64,000 nt of DNA from Lineus longissimus. Lineage: Eukaryota > Nemertea > Pilidiophora > Heteronemertea > Lineidae. The stretch covers positions 374,501 through 438,500 of the forward strand of contig NC_088311.1 of the NCBI RefSeq assembly GCF_910592395.1, read 5' to 3'. The notes under the pieces are model-generated. The model was not told where the DNA came from. It did not search any database and worked only from the letters and a program-made list of their open reading frames with translations. Below are positions 44,997 through 57,677 of this stretch, piece by piece. The position numbers and the translations under genes are program-made. Numbering within the stretch: position 1 is the stretch's first letter; every line of letters starts with the position of its first letter.

Positions 44997-45254
44997 CCTC
45001 CACTGTCTTGTCAACACAGTCACACCCACATTGAATCCGACCCTGCACCTCCACTGTATTGTCAACACAGTCACACCCACATTGAATCCGACCCTGCACC
45101 TCCACTGTCTTGTCAACACAGTCACACCCACATTGAATCCGACCCTGCACCTCCACTGTCTTGTCAACACAGTCACACCCACATTGAATCCGACCCTGCA
45201 CCTCCACTGTCTTGTCAACACAGTCACACCCACATTGAATCCGACCCTGCACCT
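44997..45254. repeat. 51-bp minisatellite, 5 copies
   Basis: Period 51, core CTTGTCAACACAGTCACACC. Since 51 is divisible by three, all six frames stay open and produce spurious 17-residue repeat ORFs on both strands. Confidence 0.95.
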
Positions 45255-45312
45255 CCAGCAGATTTGCAGAAAGACCGAGACAAAGGAGATGATTTGTTTT
45301 GGTACACATTTC

Positions 45313-46456
45313 TTTATTTTGTCAAATACAAACGAGTTACTTCATGCATTCTACCGCAACACACTCACTTGCACAAAATGAAGACTGCAGTTTACAAGGT
45401 TTACGTCAAGACGTGATGTGGTCATCATTGCATGTCATGGCCCTCCGCAGTGATCAACATAAACAGTTGTGTACTGTTGATAGAGGACAAACCACGGCAT
45501 GGAGGAGAATCATACACTTAACACAATGACATGAACACCATTAACCCTGTGGGGTACGACACCACTCTACTCTCCAACATCAACTTAAACCACATGCACT
45601 TGATAAATAAATAATAATGATATAATAATACTGTGTCCTCACTATTGAGGAGGTTTGGGGCGAGATTCTACACAAGGCCTATCTTACATGCGACAGACAG
45701 AACGGTCTTGGATCATTTCACAAGCCTGTACTCTCAAGTTTACTGCGAATCTCATTGTATAATCAAGGGTGACAGATTTCATAAAAGCTGACTGCCAAGG
45801 AGCACAACAATTACAATAAAATCTACAAGATCATTCAATTCAAATTCCTAGTCACATTTTGTGATGAGGGGTAATAAAATGCCTTCACTGACCCTGTGCC
45901 AATTCATATCACAACAAACGTGGACAATTAAAAGTCTGAATCAGATTTGGGTTCAATTTATGTACGGGTAGTCATAATATCAGCTTAAAGATTAAATCCA
46001 ATTCACATGGTACCATGTATGCAGTCCAATGTAAAGAAGCATGGCAGTAGAGCATACAACAAAAGGTCAAACAACTTGATAATGCTAAAATTGATTCTTT
46101 GTGTAAGTCACATTGTTATGGCAGCAAAGCTAAGCATACTTGTGTGTGGACAATGAATGTTCTTGTCATGTGTGTCCAGGTGAGTAGCCTGATTGTAGGA
46201 CACCTGGGAACACAGTCATCTGAGGCAGCGGACCACAGCCTGTGTGGAAACAGTGCCATGTGTCTCCAGGTGAGTAGCCTGATTGTAGGACACCTGGGGA
46301 CACTGTGTGGAAACAGTGACATGAAATCCTGATCGCCAACAAAACACATGTGACCACAAATATCTCTCGAGCCAGATGGGACATCTGCACCTACGTCAGA
46401 GTGCAGCATCAGCTGTTGTGAACACGTTCAATTGATGAGTTTTCCGGCCGAGGAGT
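45313..46456 (-). other. ZYG11B 3' UTR
   Basis: Minus-strand AATAAA at 45318-45313, about 1.1 kb after the stop at 46459-46457. It includes two copies of a segment containing CCAGGTGAGTAGCCTGATTG (about 46178 and 46267). Confidence 0.6.
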
Positions 46457-49400
46457 TCAGTTTTCGAGTGGCTTCAGAGCCTCCACCTTTCCAGGCGTGT
46501 CCGGACCTTTCTCCAACATCAGCAAGATTGACGACACGATCTTCTTCACCTGGGGATGAGTATGTAACGATTGGTCCAACCTCACTAACAGGTCCTTCCC
46601 ACCTTCCTCAACAAGCATTGAACAGTACCTTTGACCTGCAAGAAATACACTGAATAACTTAACACTTTTTATGAATCACAATGTTCAAGTTGCCCCAAGG
46701 TATTACTGTGAAAGCAAAGTGACACAAGTCCTAACTTGAGCACAGCTGCCAGGCATAAGCAGGTTGTAACTTGACTTTGGGTTGTGTCCAATGAACTATT
46801 GTACAGACGATCCTCATACCGGTCAACCTCGTCATCAACATCAACACTCACTGAAGGACTACAATGTAGCTCTGCAGAATCAATCTTTAATGCTTACCGT
46901 TCCTCCTACAAACATGTTCCATGGCCCAGACAGCCCATAACTGAACCTCCGGGTCAGAGCAAGCAAGGAGTTCAATGAACGGAGTAAATGAGCGGTAGGC
47001 TACCATCTCACTGCAAGGCTGCTCCCATCCATTCACTGCCTTACCCTGGAGATAAAGATGCCTTTAGTCTCTCTACAACATTGGAACATTGGCAAATGCA
47101 ATCTCAAACACGATCAGCACACTGGAGTTACATTCCATAGATGAACACGTAACAATATACAGGTAATCACTTGACATTCTACCAAATGTACAAAACGTTC
47201 TTTTCAAACCAAAAGATGCACTTTTCAGGCTTGAGGTTCCTACACTCACAAAAGATGGCAGTTTTAAATCCAGGTCTACAACTTGATTATCAACAAAATT
47301 GGCTTCAGATTCTTATAAGTGTCAAAGTTCACTTACCAGGTCTTCTAAAAGAACAGGCCGTGGCACACTGCGTGAACACCAGTTATGAGCGCCCTCACTG
47401 GCCAGATGGGCAACTATCCCAGCAGCGAAGTAACTGACCTGGATTTTAGGAGTATTCAACAAGCCCCTGAAATGGTACAATACCTTATCACAAGAGACAT
47501 TGAACAACAACTAAACATTTTCTTGATTTTGTGCAATATAATTTTTATATCTAACTTCTAAAAGAATTATTTATCAATAAAACTGCAGTAACACTAACAA
47601 GGCACACGAGAGATCTGAAGAAATGTTAAAGATGTTAAAGAATGGAATGTTTCCATGAAGAAACCGAGCAGATCGTTGAGCTAACTCACCTAATCATAAG
47701 ACAGAACTGGTCAACCATCAAGACATTCCTCAGGTGTTTCACTTCAGCGAGATTGTTCTGAAAGAAAGGGGGTGCGTCTGAGTACCTTCAGGTTTACAGA
47801 GACAGGTCATTCAAGCTCTTCACACAAGTCACAAGTTCCCAATGAGACAGGTCATTCAAGCTCTTCACACAAGTCACAAGTTCCCAATGAGACAGGTCAT
47901 TCAAGCTCTTCTCACAAGTCACAAGTTCCCAATGAGACCTTTTCTCATGCACAAGCTTTTTGATATTCTACACCACTTTCTCACCAGTTGATGATCTGAT
48001 GTGTGTCCAAGATTGACTTACCAGGAGTCCCAAGACCTTTGTTTGGACATGAAGCTTATTATCTTCTTCACAGTCCTTGTAAGCCTGCAACAACAATAAG
48101 TAAACAGCTTCAGTGGATCAATGAAGACTTCACTCGCACATGGACCCCGATATTTCTTTGTCTCTCAAGACCCTATTATTGATCATTTTTTCAATTTTGG
48201 ATCAATTTTTCAAGTAGATTTGTTTCTGTGTGTTAAATCTCTGTCACTGAACCAGGGATAACCCCTAATTCACACACCACTCTCAACTCATACCTACTAA
48301 GGGATTTGCAGGATGCCATTTCCATGACTGTTCTCATTACAGTTATGCTCAGCTGACCTGAAGGAAGGTCAATGACCCAGTTTACACTTATGTTCTAATG
48401 AGAGTATGACTCAGTTGAACTCGACTCTTGACCCAGTGACAATATCTGGTTGTGACATCATTCCAACACCCACATACCTCAATGACAGCCATGTAGAGGT
48501 TGAGTCCGTCTTCTTCGAGGAAAACATCACAAGTATCTGGAGATTCATCTGCAAAATAAATCAGACCTCATACTGAACAACATAATGAGATGACACCGTG
48601 ATTTGATAGTTGCCTTCATTCAATGGAACCACCCCAACAGTGTGGGGCATTGGTGACAGAAAGATCCATTATTACTGTAAACCTGATCAAATCATTGGGA
48701 GTGTGGGGATACAAATGTTGGAGGGGGGGGGGCATGATTATATAACCCGGACCTTGGTTGGCAACCTTACTGTCTGGCTACCAAATTAAGAGTCACTAAC
48801 TAGATTCTGTGATTGTGTCAGTGTGGGGGGGGGGGCATGCAACCCACCTGTTAGATTCCAGAGAGCACTCAATGTGAACTTCATGGTGATATCGACCTGC
48901 TTATCCTCGGCCTTCTCTTTCACGATCAGCAACAACTTCTTCATGTACTTCCTCTGTGATCCGAGCTTCGTTGTCTGTTCGGTGGGAATCTGTAAAAGTG
49001 GGAGACTTTACTGAAGTTTATTCATCTTCCTCACCATTCGCTCACAGGAAGTTGGCAAATGGTGTATATCACTGATGTTTCTGTCTGGTGTAAGTGATGA
49101 CTCAATGAATCATCTGATGATCATAGGTCGTACAAGTTGTACCTTCTGATGGAAACATCTGTTGAAAAGTGCAGGAAACAGAGATAGAAGACCTATCTTC
49201 TGATGGGACCATTGATTTATATTTTCATGACTGATTTAAATTGTTGAGTTTTTGGAAATAGACAAGAATTTGCTGAGAACATTACCTTGGCAGCTAATAT
49301 TGAACAGATGGCTACGGACATACGGATCATTGACGGCTCGGTGAAGGTACAAAGACACTCCATCACCAGTTTGGCACAGTGGAATCGGTCAAAGTTCTGA

Positions 49401-51776
49401 AAGAAACAACGTCTGCCATGAACAGTCATTTTGACAATGTGAATCCACTATTCAACAAAGACCGATGCGAAGAAAAATCATCCAATGCAACTCTGCTTGC
49501 AATGATTACAGTAATTTCAAAAAGCCTTTACCCCTTTCTCTCTTCTCACCTGAAGACTGGCTTTTGCGAATCTTCCACAGTAAGAGCAGGCAGGACTAAC
49601 ATGTCCTTGTCCTGATCTGGACTAAGGCAGTCAATGCGAGGTCTGAATGAAAACTTACCACATCTTGTAAGATCTTGTCACTGCACAGAGTGAGGAGGGC
49701 ATTCTTCTGAAGCTGCTGTACGTTAGGGAAGTTCTCCATTGCCGCCATGGTTAGACGCACGATCTCCTTCAGCCATTTTGGATGTAACGATGCGCCACGC
49801 TCGCCCTTGGACAGGTTGTACATGCATGCTGTGGCAGCCATTTGGACACTCAGGTGGTCGGGGTGGTTCTCAGCACCGGGAATCAGCAGCTGAACAAAAA
49901 CACAAAATATGAAATATATTCGATCAAAGTGGTTTGCAGGTCACTGAAACCATCTGAAATATGTGGGCATTTCAAATCCTACTGAATTGACTATTTCTTG
50001 GAAACGGTCCAGTCAAACATTTGGAACGTGACCACATATTCATGTCTCAAGATGAATCTCACAAAATGCTTGATATGACATGTATGAATGGAGAGAACTT
50101 ACTTCGAGTATATCAGAACGAGGCTCTGCCATGGCTTGAGTGAGACTGAACAGATGGTAGAGAGACTTCTGCATGTAAATGGCTCGATGTGAGTAACGAC
50201 GTAAAGACTCGATGATCTGCTTCTCACTGGCCTCACCAGTCACCTGAAAGACAACATCCATTATTGCCATCAGTAAATCAAGGGCAGGACAAGACAACAT
50301 CCATTATTGCCATCAGTGAATCAAGGGCAGGACAGCAGCCTCACAATCGTCACTAAGGCCTTTCCGCCATATTTTAAAATAAAACATGCATCCTTATAGA
50401 ACATAATTCGGCAGTGACAAATGGACAATCCAAAGGCCAGGACAAAAGATCAGCTACGTGATCTGCCATGCTGAGGATCCAGGGCAACATGATGAGCGTT
50501 CTATCAGATAAATTGTGATCACTTTTAGCAAAGAAAGCAAAATACGCTTATTACCTTGATATGACTCGCGTATTCTGATGAGTTTTCATCCCTAAACATG
50601 GGCTGTTCACACAAGTCAGTCAGGGCGAGGCCAAGGAAGTGAACATTTGGGTGCACCTCCAAGAAACTCCTGGAATTCAAGAAACAGTGTCAGAAGAGGT
50701 GTAACAGGATTTTGATACTGAAAGCGGAGAAATCGTAAAAGTACAGGTCTGTAGAAATACAAAGTATTATGTCAATGCCAGATTCCCGAACTGAAGGAAA
50801 CATTAAAAGTATGCACTCGGACAAGGCAGGCTGCAACAAGCTGTCTCCATGTCTTTCAAAGAGCAAACCATTGACAACAGATCAATATAGTAATCATTGA
50901 ATCGACTCACCTGATCCATTCTATTTTCAGTCCATCCTTCCCCGATATATCAAGAGACGACAAAAATGGCAGGAAGTTCCCCTGTAGTATTAGTAAAGAT
51001 GCTATTTCAAACTTGGATGGCTGGAGTCCCACGAAAGGCTGCATCTGCGTGTCATCAGATATATCCAGATGTTGCAGATTGGCACAATCCTTCAGAACGT
51101 GGAGAACGTTGTCACAATTTGATATCCGTAAATTATACATGGAAAGTGAACGTAGTCGATATTTCAAGTGGCGGACAGGTCCTATGTCATTGATGACTGT
51201 ATTCGAAAGGTCAAGATTTTCTAAATGAACCATATCCCTGCATATCACTTCCAAACCATGCTGGTTAAAATCTGTATTACTGACATTCAACGTGTGTAAC
51301 GCCTGCAGCTTACACAGAGAGACAATCACACTCAATTTGGTGCTGTTGGTAAACGTTCCATTGGCCACATTTAATAGCCGCAGATTATTCATGGTCCATT
51401 CCCCAAGACAACCAATCAACTCATTTATACACACTTTCTCCAAGCCAATTGCCTCTAATTCAGAAATCTTATGAGTTTTAAGAATTCTTAGCCCTTTCAA
51501 AGTCAATGGTCCATCGTGTCCATCTCTCAGCCTGACCCGCTTCAACATGGTCGTATCTGATTGAAACAAGCCCAAGGTTGTGTCGTTGAGTTTGCCCTTG
51601 TCACAGAGCGAGTTGAGGAGATGTTCCGAGATGTTTCCATGGAAGAATATGTCATTGTCTTTGAAGACCAGCCTGGTCTCTTCCTCCTCTGTCTCCTGGG
51701 CTTCACACAAGGCGGACATGTTATCACAGATGAAGTCCACACAGCAGTCTTGCAGTTTCTGTGGTGTGTCGTACAT
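46457..51776 (-). CDS. ZYG11B: ZYG11B-like substrate receptor of a Cullin-2 ubiquitin ligase
   Basis: Twelve minus-strand exons: 51776-50911, 50669-50555, 50243-50103, 49889-49659, 49396-49286, 48989-48848, 48548-48478, 48084-48022, 47757-47690, 47466-47337, 47045-46898, 46635-46457 (TGA). They join to 754 residues; vertebrate ZYG11B is about 744. The N-terminal third has LRRs (LDISDDTQ, SLDISGKDG). The rest is an armadillo-like superhelix with family blocks VTGEASEKQIIESLRRYS, QLQKNALLTLCSD, TLSALWNLTDESP, VSYFAAGIVAHL, LWAVWAMEHVC and RYCSMLVEEGG. ZYG11 family proteins bind Elongin C and CUL2; ZYG11B and ZER1 recognise N-terminal glycine degrons. ZER1 is the alternative, but the C-terminal blocks match ZYG11B better. 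The start ATG at 51776 (MYDTPQKLQDCC) follows an AG acceptor around 51820, so a 5' UTR exon lies further upstream. Confidence 0.92.
47797..47937. repeat. 45-bp tandem repeat, 3 copies, ZYG11B intron
   Basis: Three copies carrying AGACAGGTCATTCAAGCTCT, between the exons at 47757 and 48022. Confidence 0.88.
48721..48836. repeat. Two short G-runs in a ZYG11B intron
   Basis: G-runs of about ten bases near 48723 and 48826 lie just downstream (gene sense) of the exon ending at 48848. They are C-runs in the transcript. Confidence 0.7.
50240..50335. repeat. 42-bp direct duplication covering a ZYG11B splice acceptor
   Basis: ACAACATCCATTATTGCCATCAG... occurs twice. The first copy directly flanks the acceptor of the exon 50243-50103, within its polypyrimidine region. 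Confidence 0.75.
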
Positions 51777-52669
51777 ATTTGCATCCTATGGCTGACTGCA
51801 GCCAATATCCTAGTTCTGAAAAACAATAGTAATCGCGCATGATTAAAGTGAAATGATTTACGTTAGGCAAACAGTATACTATGTAAGATTTAGGGTCATG
51901 GAAAACGTCAGTCAGCATATCTGTCGTTCCACCAAGTGAAACCGACGACTTGTCAGAGCTGTAAGCATGAAGCCTGGTGTTTCACTCATCTTTGTCGAAC
52001 ATGTCCATTGACACCATCGCCGTCTGGCTAAAATGTGTGGATTATATAAGTCAATGTCAGCCATGGTGATGATATGAGAACTGATGTTAGGTTTGTTTAC
52101 ATCAGAGGCCAAGTGAAGTCTCACCCTACCATACGGCATCTGGTTAAGGTGTCAACACGGGACGAGACAGATTGTTGTTCCACTTTCCATGTTGTTACCA
52201 GCTGGCTCCCAACATAATGGCCGCTTCAAGTCCATACAACCGTTGTATACAACAATACATGTATTACAAATTTAACGTCCCAACAGAAATCAACCCATGA
52301 ATAAAGAACAATAGGTCTCAAATGGAAATCTTGCTCAAACCTGAAAAAAAGTGTAGCCTTGCCCTTAGCCTACTTAACTTTCCACTCTTTCTCTTCCACT
52401 TCCAGTCAGTTTAACTATTAATACTATCGACGACAACGAAAATCCAGAGAAAATCTTCCTCTGTTCGACAGCAAGTTCTGGTTCAAAGCTTTAAATTTTG
52501 TTTACTCCACAATATGATGGGGTTGGGCTAGGAAAATGGGGTAAAAGGGATTTTTATGGCTTACATATTGATCTGGCTTCCTTGAAATAAATAAATAATC
52601 GATAGATGGCGCTTCAGGTCATCATTGCTGCTCCACGGCTGAAGAGGAAATAGTTGTTAATTGATGATG

Positions 52670-52750
52670 TGGCAAAATGTGATTTCATGACCTCGTCGAG
52701 TGCCCCGTTTTCCGGGATTGCTTAGAGTTGGCCACAGCCGTCGATTTGCA
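52670..52750. repeat. Dispersed element, copy 2 (see 12423)
   Basis: GCAAAATGTGATTTC, GAGTGCCCC and CAGCCGTCGATT appear in the same order as at 12423-12495. Confidence 0.6.
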
Positions 52751-52981
52751 GCTTGCAAGTAATGGATATTCATGTGATCACGTGTATGTCATGTGACGTT
52801 TTTCTTCGTCTTGTCGCGGAATTTTTTTCATTCACTCGTTCTGACAGTCCATGAAGTTGAAAAGATTCCGTTTGTCCACCGGATTTAGCCTTTCTGAGGG
52901 ATCCGAGTGATTTATAGTCATAGTACAGATATTGTACAGAAATGCCCAATTTTTCTGCCACCCTTCCAGCCGTATCCCTCT

Positions 52982-53000
52982 GGGGGGGGGGGGGGGGGGG
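52982..53000. repeat. Homopolymer G19
   Basis: Nineteen consecutive G on the plus strand, a potential G-quadruplex and a likely length-variable site. Confidence 0.9.
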
Positions 53001-53140
53001 TACTAAATGGATGGCATTGATAATAAAGCATCCGTCTTATGCTAAAAGAATTTGCACAAATAATTCGTGACCGACGCAAACTATGCTACAAAAAATACTG
53101 TTGGTTGTCTGACACTATTGAACTGAAAAATATGAACTTT

Positions 53141-53146
53141 TTTATT
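53141..53146 (-). terminator. Polyadenylation signal of the lectin receptor gene
   Basis: AATAAA on the minus strand, about 190 nt after the stop codon at 53334-53332. Confidence 0.6.
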
Positions 53147-53331
53147 GGCTAAAATTTAATCTTCATATGTCTCCAAAAAGAATCTTATGAGGGCTAAGCA
53201 TAAAACTCGGTGTCCAGGAATGCGACCAGTGCAGTTAATATGGAATGTTCTGACTTGAGGAGCCGTCTTCAGGAGGTTATGCCTTTGTCGTTGTCAAAAC
53301 CAAGGTTGAATTCTCCCTTGTCTTCCCGTTC

Positions 53332-56300
53332 CTATGAATGCATGACATCATACACGGCGTTTTCATGGGTCTGCGATGATGCAGCGGCCATGTCTTGGTA
53401 ACCATCATTGAAGGCCACAGGGTTGTTGGCTCTGCCGCTGGGGACATCGTATGCATTGCCGTCTGCACTTGCATCTGTCAGGTCCATGGCTGAATTCGAA
53501 GCAGCGTCTCGAAGAATATCATCAAAACCAGCGTCGTCTTCAACGTATCCTCCAACCTCAGTATATATGTCCTCTGATTGTGGTTCAAACCCCGCCCCAT
53601 GGACCTCATCGACAATCGTCCCATGTTGAATGACCGCCGCTTTGATGGCAATAGATCTAGAGCCGCGAAGAGCATCATCTTTGGGTTTCTCATTAGTATG
53701 AATCTCGTCATAGGAATTGTCTGGTGTGCCTATGTCACCAACTCTCAAAGTTCCCCCTCGTTTTGCTGGAGTCTCTCTCTTTGAGTTACCACCCGGTGAT
53801 GCCACATGCCGGTTCGCCTCGACGGCTGCCCCTGTCATGGGAGCATGAATCTTACCAGGGAGTTCTTCTCCAGTGAAGTACAAATCATTGTCTATAGTGA
53901 TATTGTCAAGACCTTCTTGATCAGAAAAGCCGCCGGAACTTCTGAAACCAACTCTGTCATTTGTCTTAGACCTGAAAACACAAAGGTTCGGAGTGAGATG
54001 GTGCCAGATGACGGCTATGGAGTGATAAATAGTTGACCCAAATAAAGCTAACATCCGATGAGTAAGATTAGGTCATGAGTAAATCCCATTTCCTCTCGGT
54101 GTAACAATGGTCACCACCAGTCATTTTACTGATCATGATCAGTGGTTATAGCTATCGTCATACGGAGACCTCATCACAAACTCATTGCCCCTTTTTAATC
54201 TGGCGCTGACACAATAGAGTTACTGTTTGCTGGCTTACCTTCCATCCACGCCAGTACGTCTGCAGTTCCTCCAGTACACCACCACTAGCACCGCTAGGAA
54301 GAGGAGGACAATTATCACAACCACTATCGCCACAACGGAACCTGTGGAAGACAAAATAACTGTGAAATCAGCCGGGAGCCGTCTCTCCCCCTCATTACAT
54401 GTATTTGCGTGCCTCCTGGCCTGAGACGAGGGGAATAATATAGACACTGCTTCCACTCTGCGTATAGCGAAAAATCCTTTCGTGATCGCTTTAGGGGTTA
54501 ATTTTGTGCTGGCGCTTGGTCATCTATAAATGAGAGACATTTGTCCCGGGCGAAATACTCCGTCACACAATCATCACACAGTCTTGATCACAGCCCTCCG
54601 TCCTTACCTGTTGCGAGGACAAATCCCTGCTGTCCAGTTGGAGCTTCTGCAAGCAAAAACACGAGGAAGGCTCACTGAATTGTGGGCAAAAACGAAACGC
54701 AACATACATGTATTATTACTTGCCCATTTCCACGTCTGAACCCACTTGAACGGTCTGTATGACCCCACCACACAAATAGAAAAGAAAGAGTATACCGGAC
54801 TCTCATGTATATCGGTACATTATGCATGTCGGGACTAGCTAACAGTATTCTGTACAGACCTGCAGTGTTAGTTGGTGCAGCAGTTGTTTTGTATGGACCG
54901 CTTGTACTTGGTCCTCGTGACGACACGGAAGTCCATGAAGCTGGAGTGGAGGGCGAGCTTGTGCTTGGTCTTCCTGAAGTCCCGGGAGTGGAGGGCGAGC
55001 TTGTGCTTGGTCTTCCTGAAGTCACGGGAGTGGAGGGCGAGCTTGTGCTTGGTCTTCCTGAAGTCACGGGAGTGGAGGGCGAGGTCGTCGTGACATTGAT
55101 GAGCTCCATATCTGAAAACCAGACATACTCGTAGATTGCTTTTCCAGTTTTAGACTCGTCTGTGAAAAGTAATGGGCGATATACGCATGATTACCATGCA
55201 TCTGCCAGCCAGAAAGTTCCCAGGTTGTGGAGCACCAATGACCAGTATTGAGTAGGTTCTTCATAACAAGTTTCGTTTCTAGTCTATCATAATGTGAACT
55301 TTTACTGGGCGTCATCTCCCTCGGTCAAATAAACTCCAAGCTAGCGACTAACTCGTTTTTGCCAAAGTTCCTTAGCTGACTTACCAAACTGACAAATGTA
55401 GCCATGGTTGTTCGTGTCACACTCTTGGTCGTCCCACATGAAGTCGTGGCGGTCCCACAGAATGGCGCAGGTTCGCTTGACTTGACTTGGCAGCTTGCTT
55501 GGTTCGTTCGGAGCCCAGTGAAAGGTTGTGCTAGCTTCCTCGTCAATAGCTGAAGTGATAAGCCGATGTTACAGTTACGAAGAAACTAGGCCAAATGATT
55601 GGTACCTTTATCCAATATAGCTGTTCTTAAGTTGTGTGATCTACTGTTCTTGCCTCAAAGGTTGCAACGGCCCGGCCCATGCAGGACAATCTTTCGGTGA
55701 AAGCCACGATCTATCCAGTTGGCCTCCTTTTCCATGCGAGCTCTCGTCTAGTTACTCTGAGGGCAAATGTAGCAAGATAGAGCAGCAGATATCTGATTGG
55801 CTGTAACACGTGACGTCAGTTTTTGGAAGTGCTCGACGTAAATTGTTCCTTCCTTGTCCATACCTGTTCTCCTTTCAGTACTCATGTGACTTAAGAGTTC
55901 TGCGTCACCGGCAGTTAACTATAGCGTCGCATGATTCTACAGAGCCACAAGAACGACGCTATGATCTCGTATGTTTAACATCTAGGCAGCATTTTGCCGG
56001 ATGAGCGTTAAAAAGAGAAAATGTTTGGCGAAAAGGAGGGATCAAAGTGGAGGGCTGTACTAACCTGACGGTTGTGCGTAACACCAAGGAACACCTGGCG
56101 TCCCACTGGCGCTGTAACAGCAGTCATGTTGGAGACACTGGGCTTCTCTGTTCACCTGGCAGTCCCAGCGCGCTGACTCATTCACAGGCGAGGATGGACA
56201 ACTAGTCGTCTCTTGAAACGTATGAGATTCGCCGAAATAAATCATGATTATATCATGTGTAATCTGTTTATGTATCTTCCCAATATGAATCATAGCAAGA

Positions 56301-57319
56301 CTGTGACGTTGAGTTTAATCATATTTTATTCTAAAATACCAAACAGTTGTTACAACAGTAAATTACTGAAGCAATGGCAGGAGAGCAAGCAAAGCCGACT
56401 TACGATTTATCCACACGAACTTTGCATCATTCCCCTTCTTCATTCTCGCCATGCCGAACCAGAAGCTGACACCGACAGACCAGGACCCAGGCACCAAGAA
56501 ACCCTGCAATAAGTCATGCGTCGCGTTCCTCTCAATGATAGCCAGCGTTCCACTAGCGTTGGCACAGATCATATCTGCATCATACCAGTTGACCTTGGGG
56601 CTCCGCACGATGTTGAAGCAATTGGTTCCGTCATCTATCGTTTGGACGTCCTGTGAAGTGGATTCAAATCGACTTCTACACACGCTGGCTGAAAGTGTTT
56701 ACGGTGGGTTGTAGGCGCAATTTGGTAAATATGATACCGCGGGTAAAGAAACGTCGTAAAGACTAGTGTATGACAGCCAATGAACTTCGCGTCATTACCA
56801 TCTATAGATGGAGAACACCAGCACCATCGGATGGTCAAATAATCGGCTAGTAAAGCAACCATGTTACTCTGTAGATGTCGCTGGGAAATACTAGCATTTC
56901 TTGTCCATAATTGGTAGAGACATATCGGTGACAATGTCACAATCACTGTGTATCGGAATCAGATCTGTCTGAAGCCTTCAGCTCTGTCACCCAGTCTACT
57001 TATGACCATTGCATCGAAGAGTAATGAATCACGTCACCGGCTAAAAGGAAGGATACTTTTACCATGAGACCATACTGAAGATCTTAACATCAAATGTATC
57101 CTGGGTATTGGTCTTGGGGAATATCACAGGCCCAGGATGATGCTGGACGTGTTATACATAAGATCGATATGCAAAAATGCGTTACAAGGAGGAGTCGCGT
57201 CAGCTATAGTTAGTGGGGATCGTGGGGTCAAAGTAGGCTTTAAACGACTCACCAAAAGATGATGATGCAGACCCTATCATGGTGAGAGCTATGAGAACAG
57301 GAAGTACCATGGTTCTCAT
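53332..57319 (-). CDS. Single-pass C-type lectin/trefoil receptor with tyrosine-rich tail
   Basis: Eight minus-strand exons: 57319-57253, 56688-56404, 56211-56065, 55549-55385, 55111-54860, 54646-54608, 54341-54239, 53971-53332 (TGA). All phases agree and give 565 residues. Order: signal peptide MRTMVLPVLIALTMIG; first half of a C-type lectin domain (DGTNCFNIV, ending VWIN); a complete six-cysteine trefoil (P-type) domain; second lectin half (FHWAPNEPS, MWDDQECD, GYICQF); Ser/Thr/Pro-rich mucin-like stalk with three 14-residue repeats; transmembrane helix VAIVVVIIVLLFLAVLVVVY followed by RNCRR; a cytoplasmic tail of about 215 residues with YDEI, YTEV, YVED, YDVP, YQDM and YDVM. The lectin loop has NEP rather than EPN or QPD, so sugar preference is unclear. 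The likely role is a cell-surface recognition receptor signalling through SH2 proteins (inference). I know no named orthologue. Confidence 0.85.
54945..55085. repeat. 42-bp coding minisatellite in the receptor stalk
   Basis: Slightly more than three 42-bp units, each encoding 14 residues of the type SPSTPVTSGRPSTS on the minus strand. The repeat number sets the stalk length and number of potential O-glycosylation sites. Confidence 0.9.
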
Positions 57320-57677
57320 TTCACAGGCTCAAACAGTTCATAACTAATATCACCCTAGTATTGTCTTGGACATACTAATCGTCTTCAATCCACCTTTGAT
57401 AATACTGACTATCTTCTAGCTTTAAACCACCAAGTTTTCAATTATTTTGTTATGCAACTAGCTCACGTACGGTCAAGCACAAGGAAATCAATAATCCACT
57501 TTGTTCACGATAAAACAATCAACAGTGATAATTCAAAGTTGATAAGTTGTCATACCGTACGAAGTGGTCATAACCGTATAGGCACAGGCAGTGAATGTTT
57601 TACAGTGGACATCATACAACCAGGGCCAGTTCGCAGCTTGCCATAATGGTTCATTTCAAGCATCCCTCAAGCTGAGC
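57320..57677. other. Spacer between lectin receptor 5' end and GPCR 3' end
   Basis: About 360 bp with no gene. It should hold the receptor promoter and the GPCR 3' end. No clear TATA or AATAAA (minus) was seen. Confidence 0.5.

Larger units (their letters stand above)
51777..53140. other. Region upstream of ZYG11B
   Basis: No supportable coding exon. It should contain the ZYG11B promoter and 5' UTR. Visible structure: the dispersed element at 52670-52750 and a run of 19 G at 52982-53000. Confidence 0.5.

Noticed and set aside
44911-45416. Repeat ORFs on both strands (17-residue period)
   Set aside because: A 51-bp minisatellite keeps all frames open. No splice or codon signal supports a gene.
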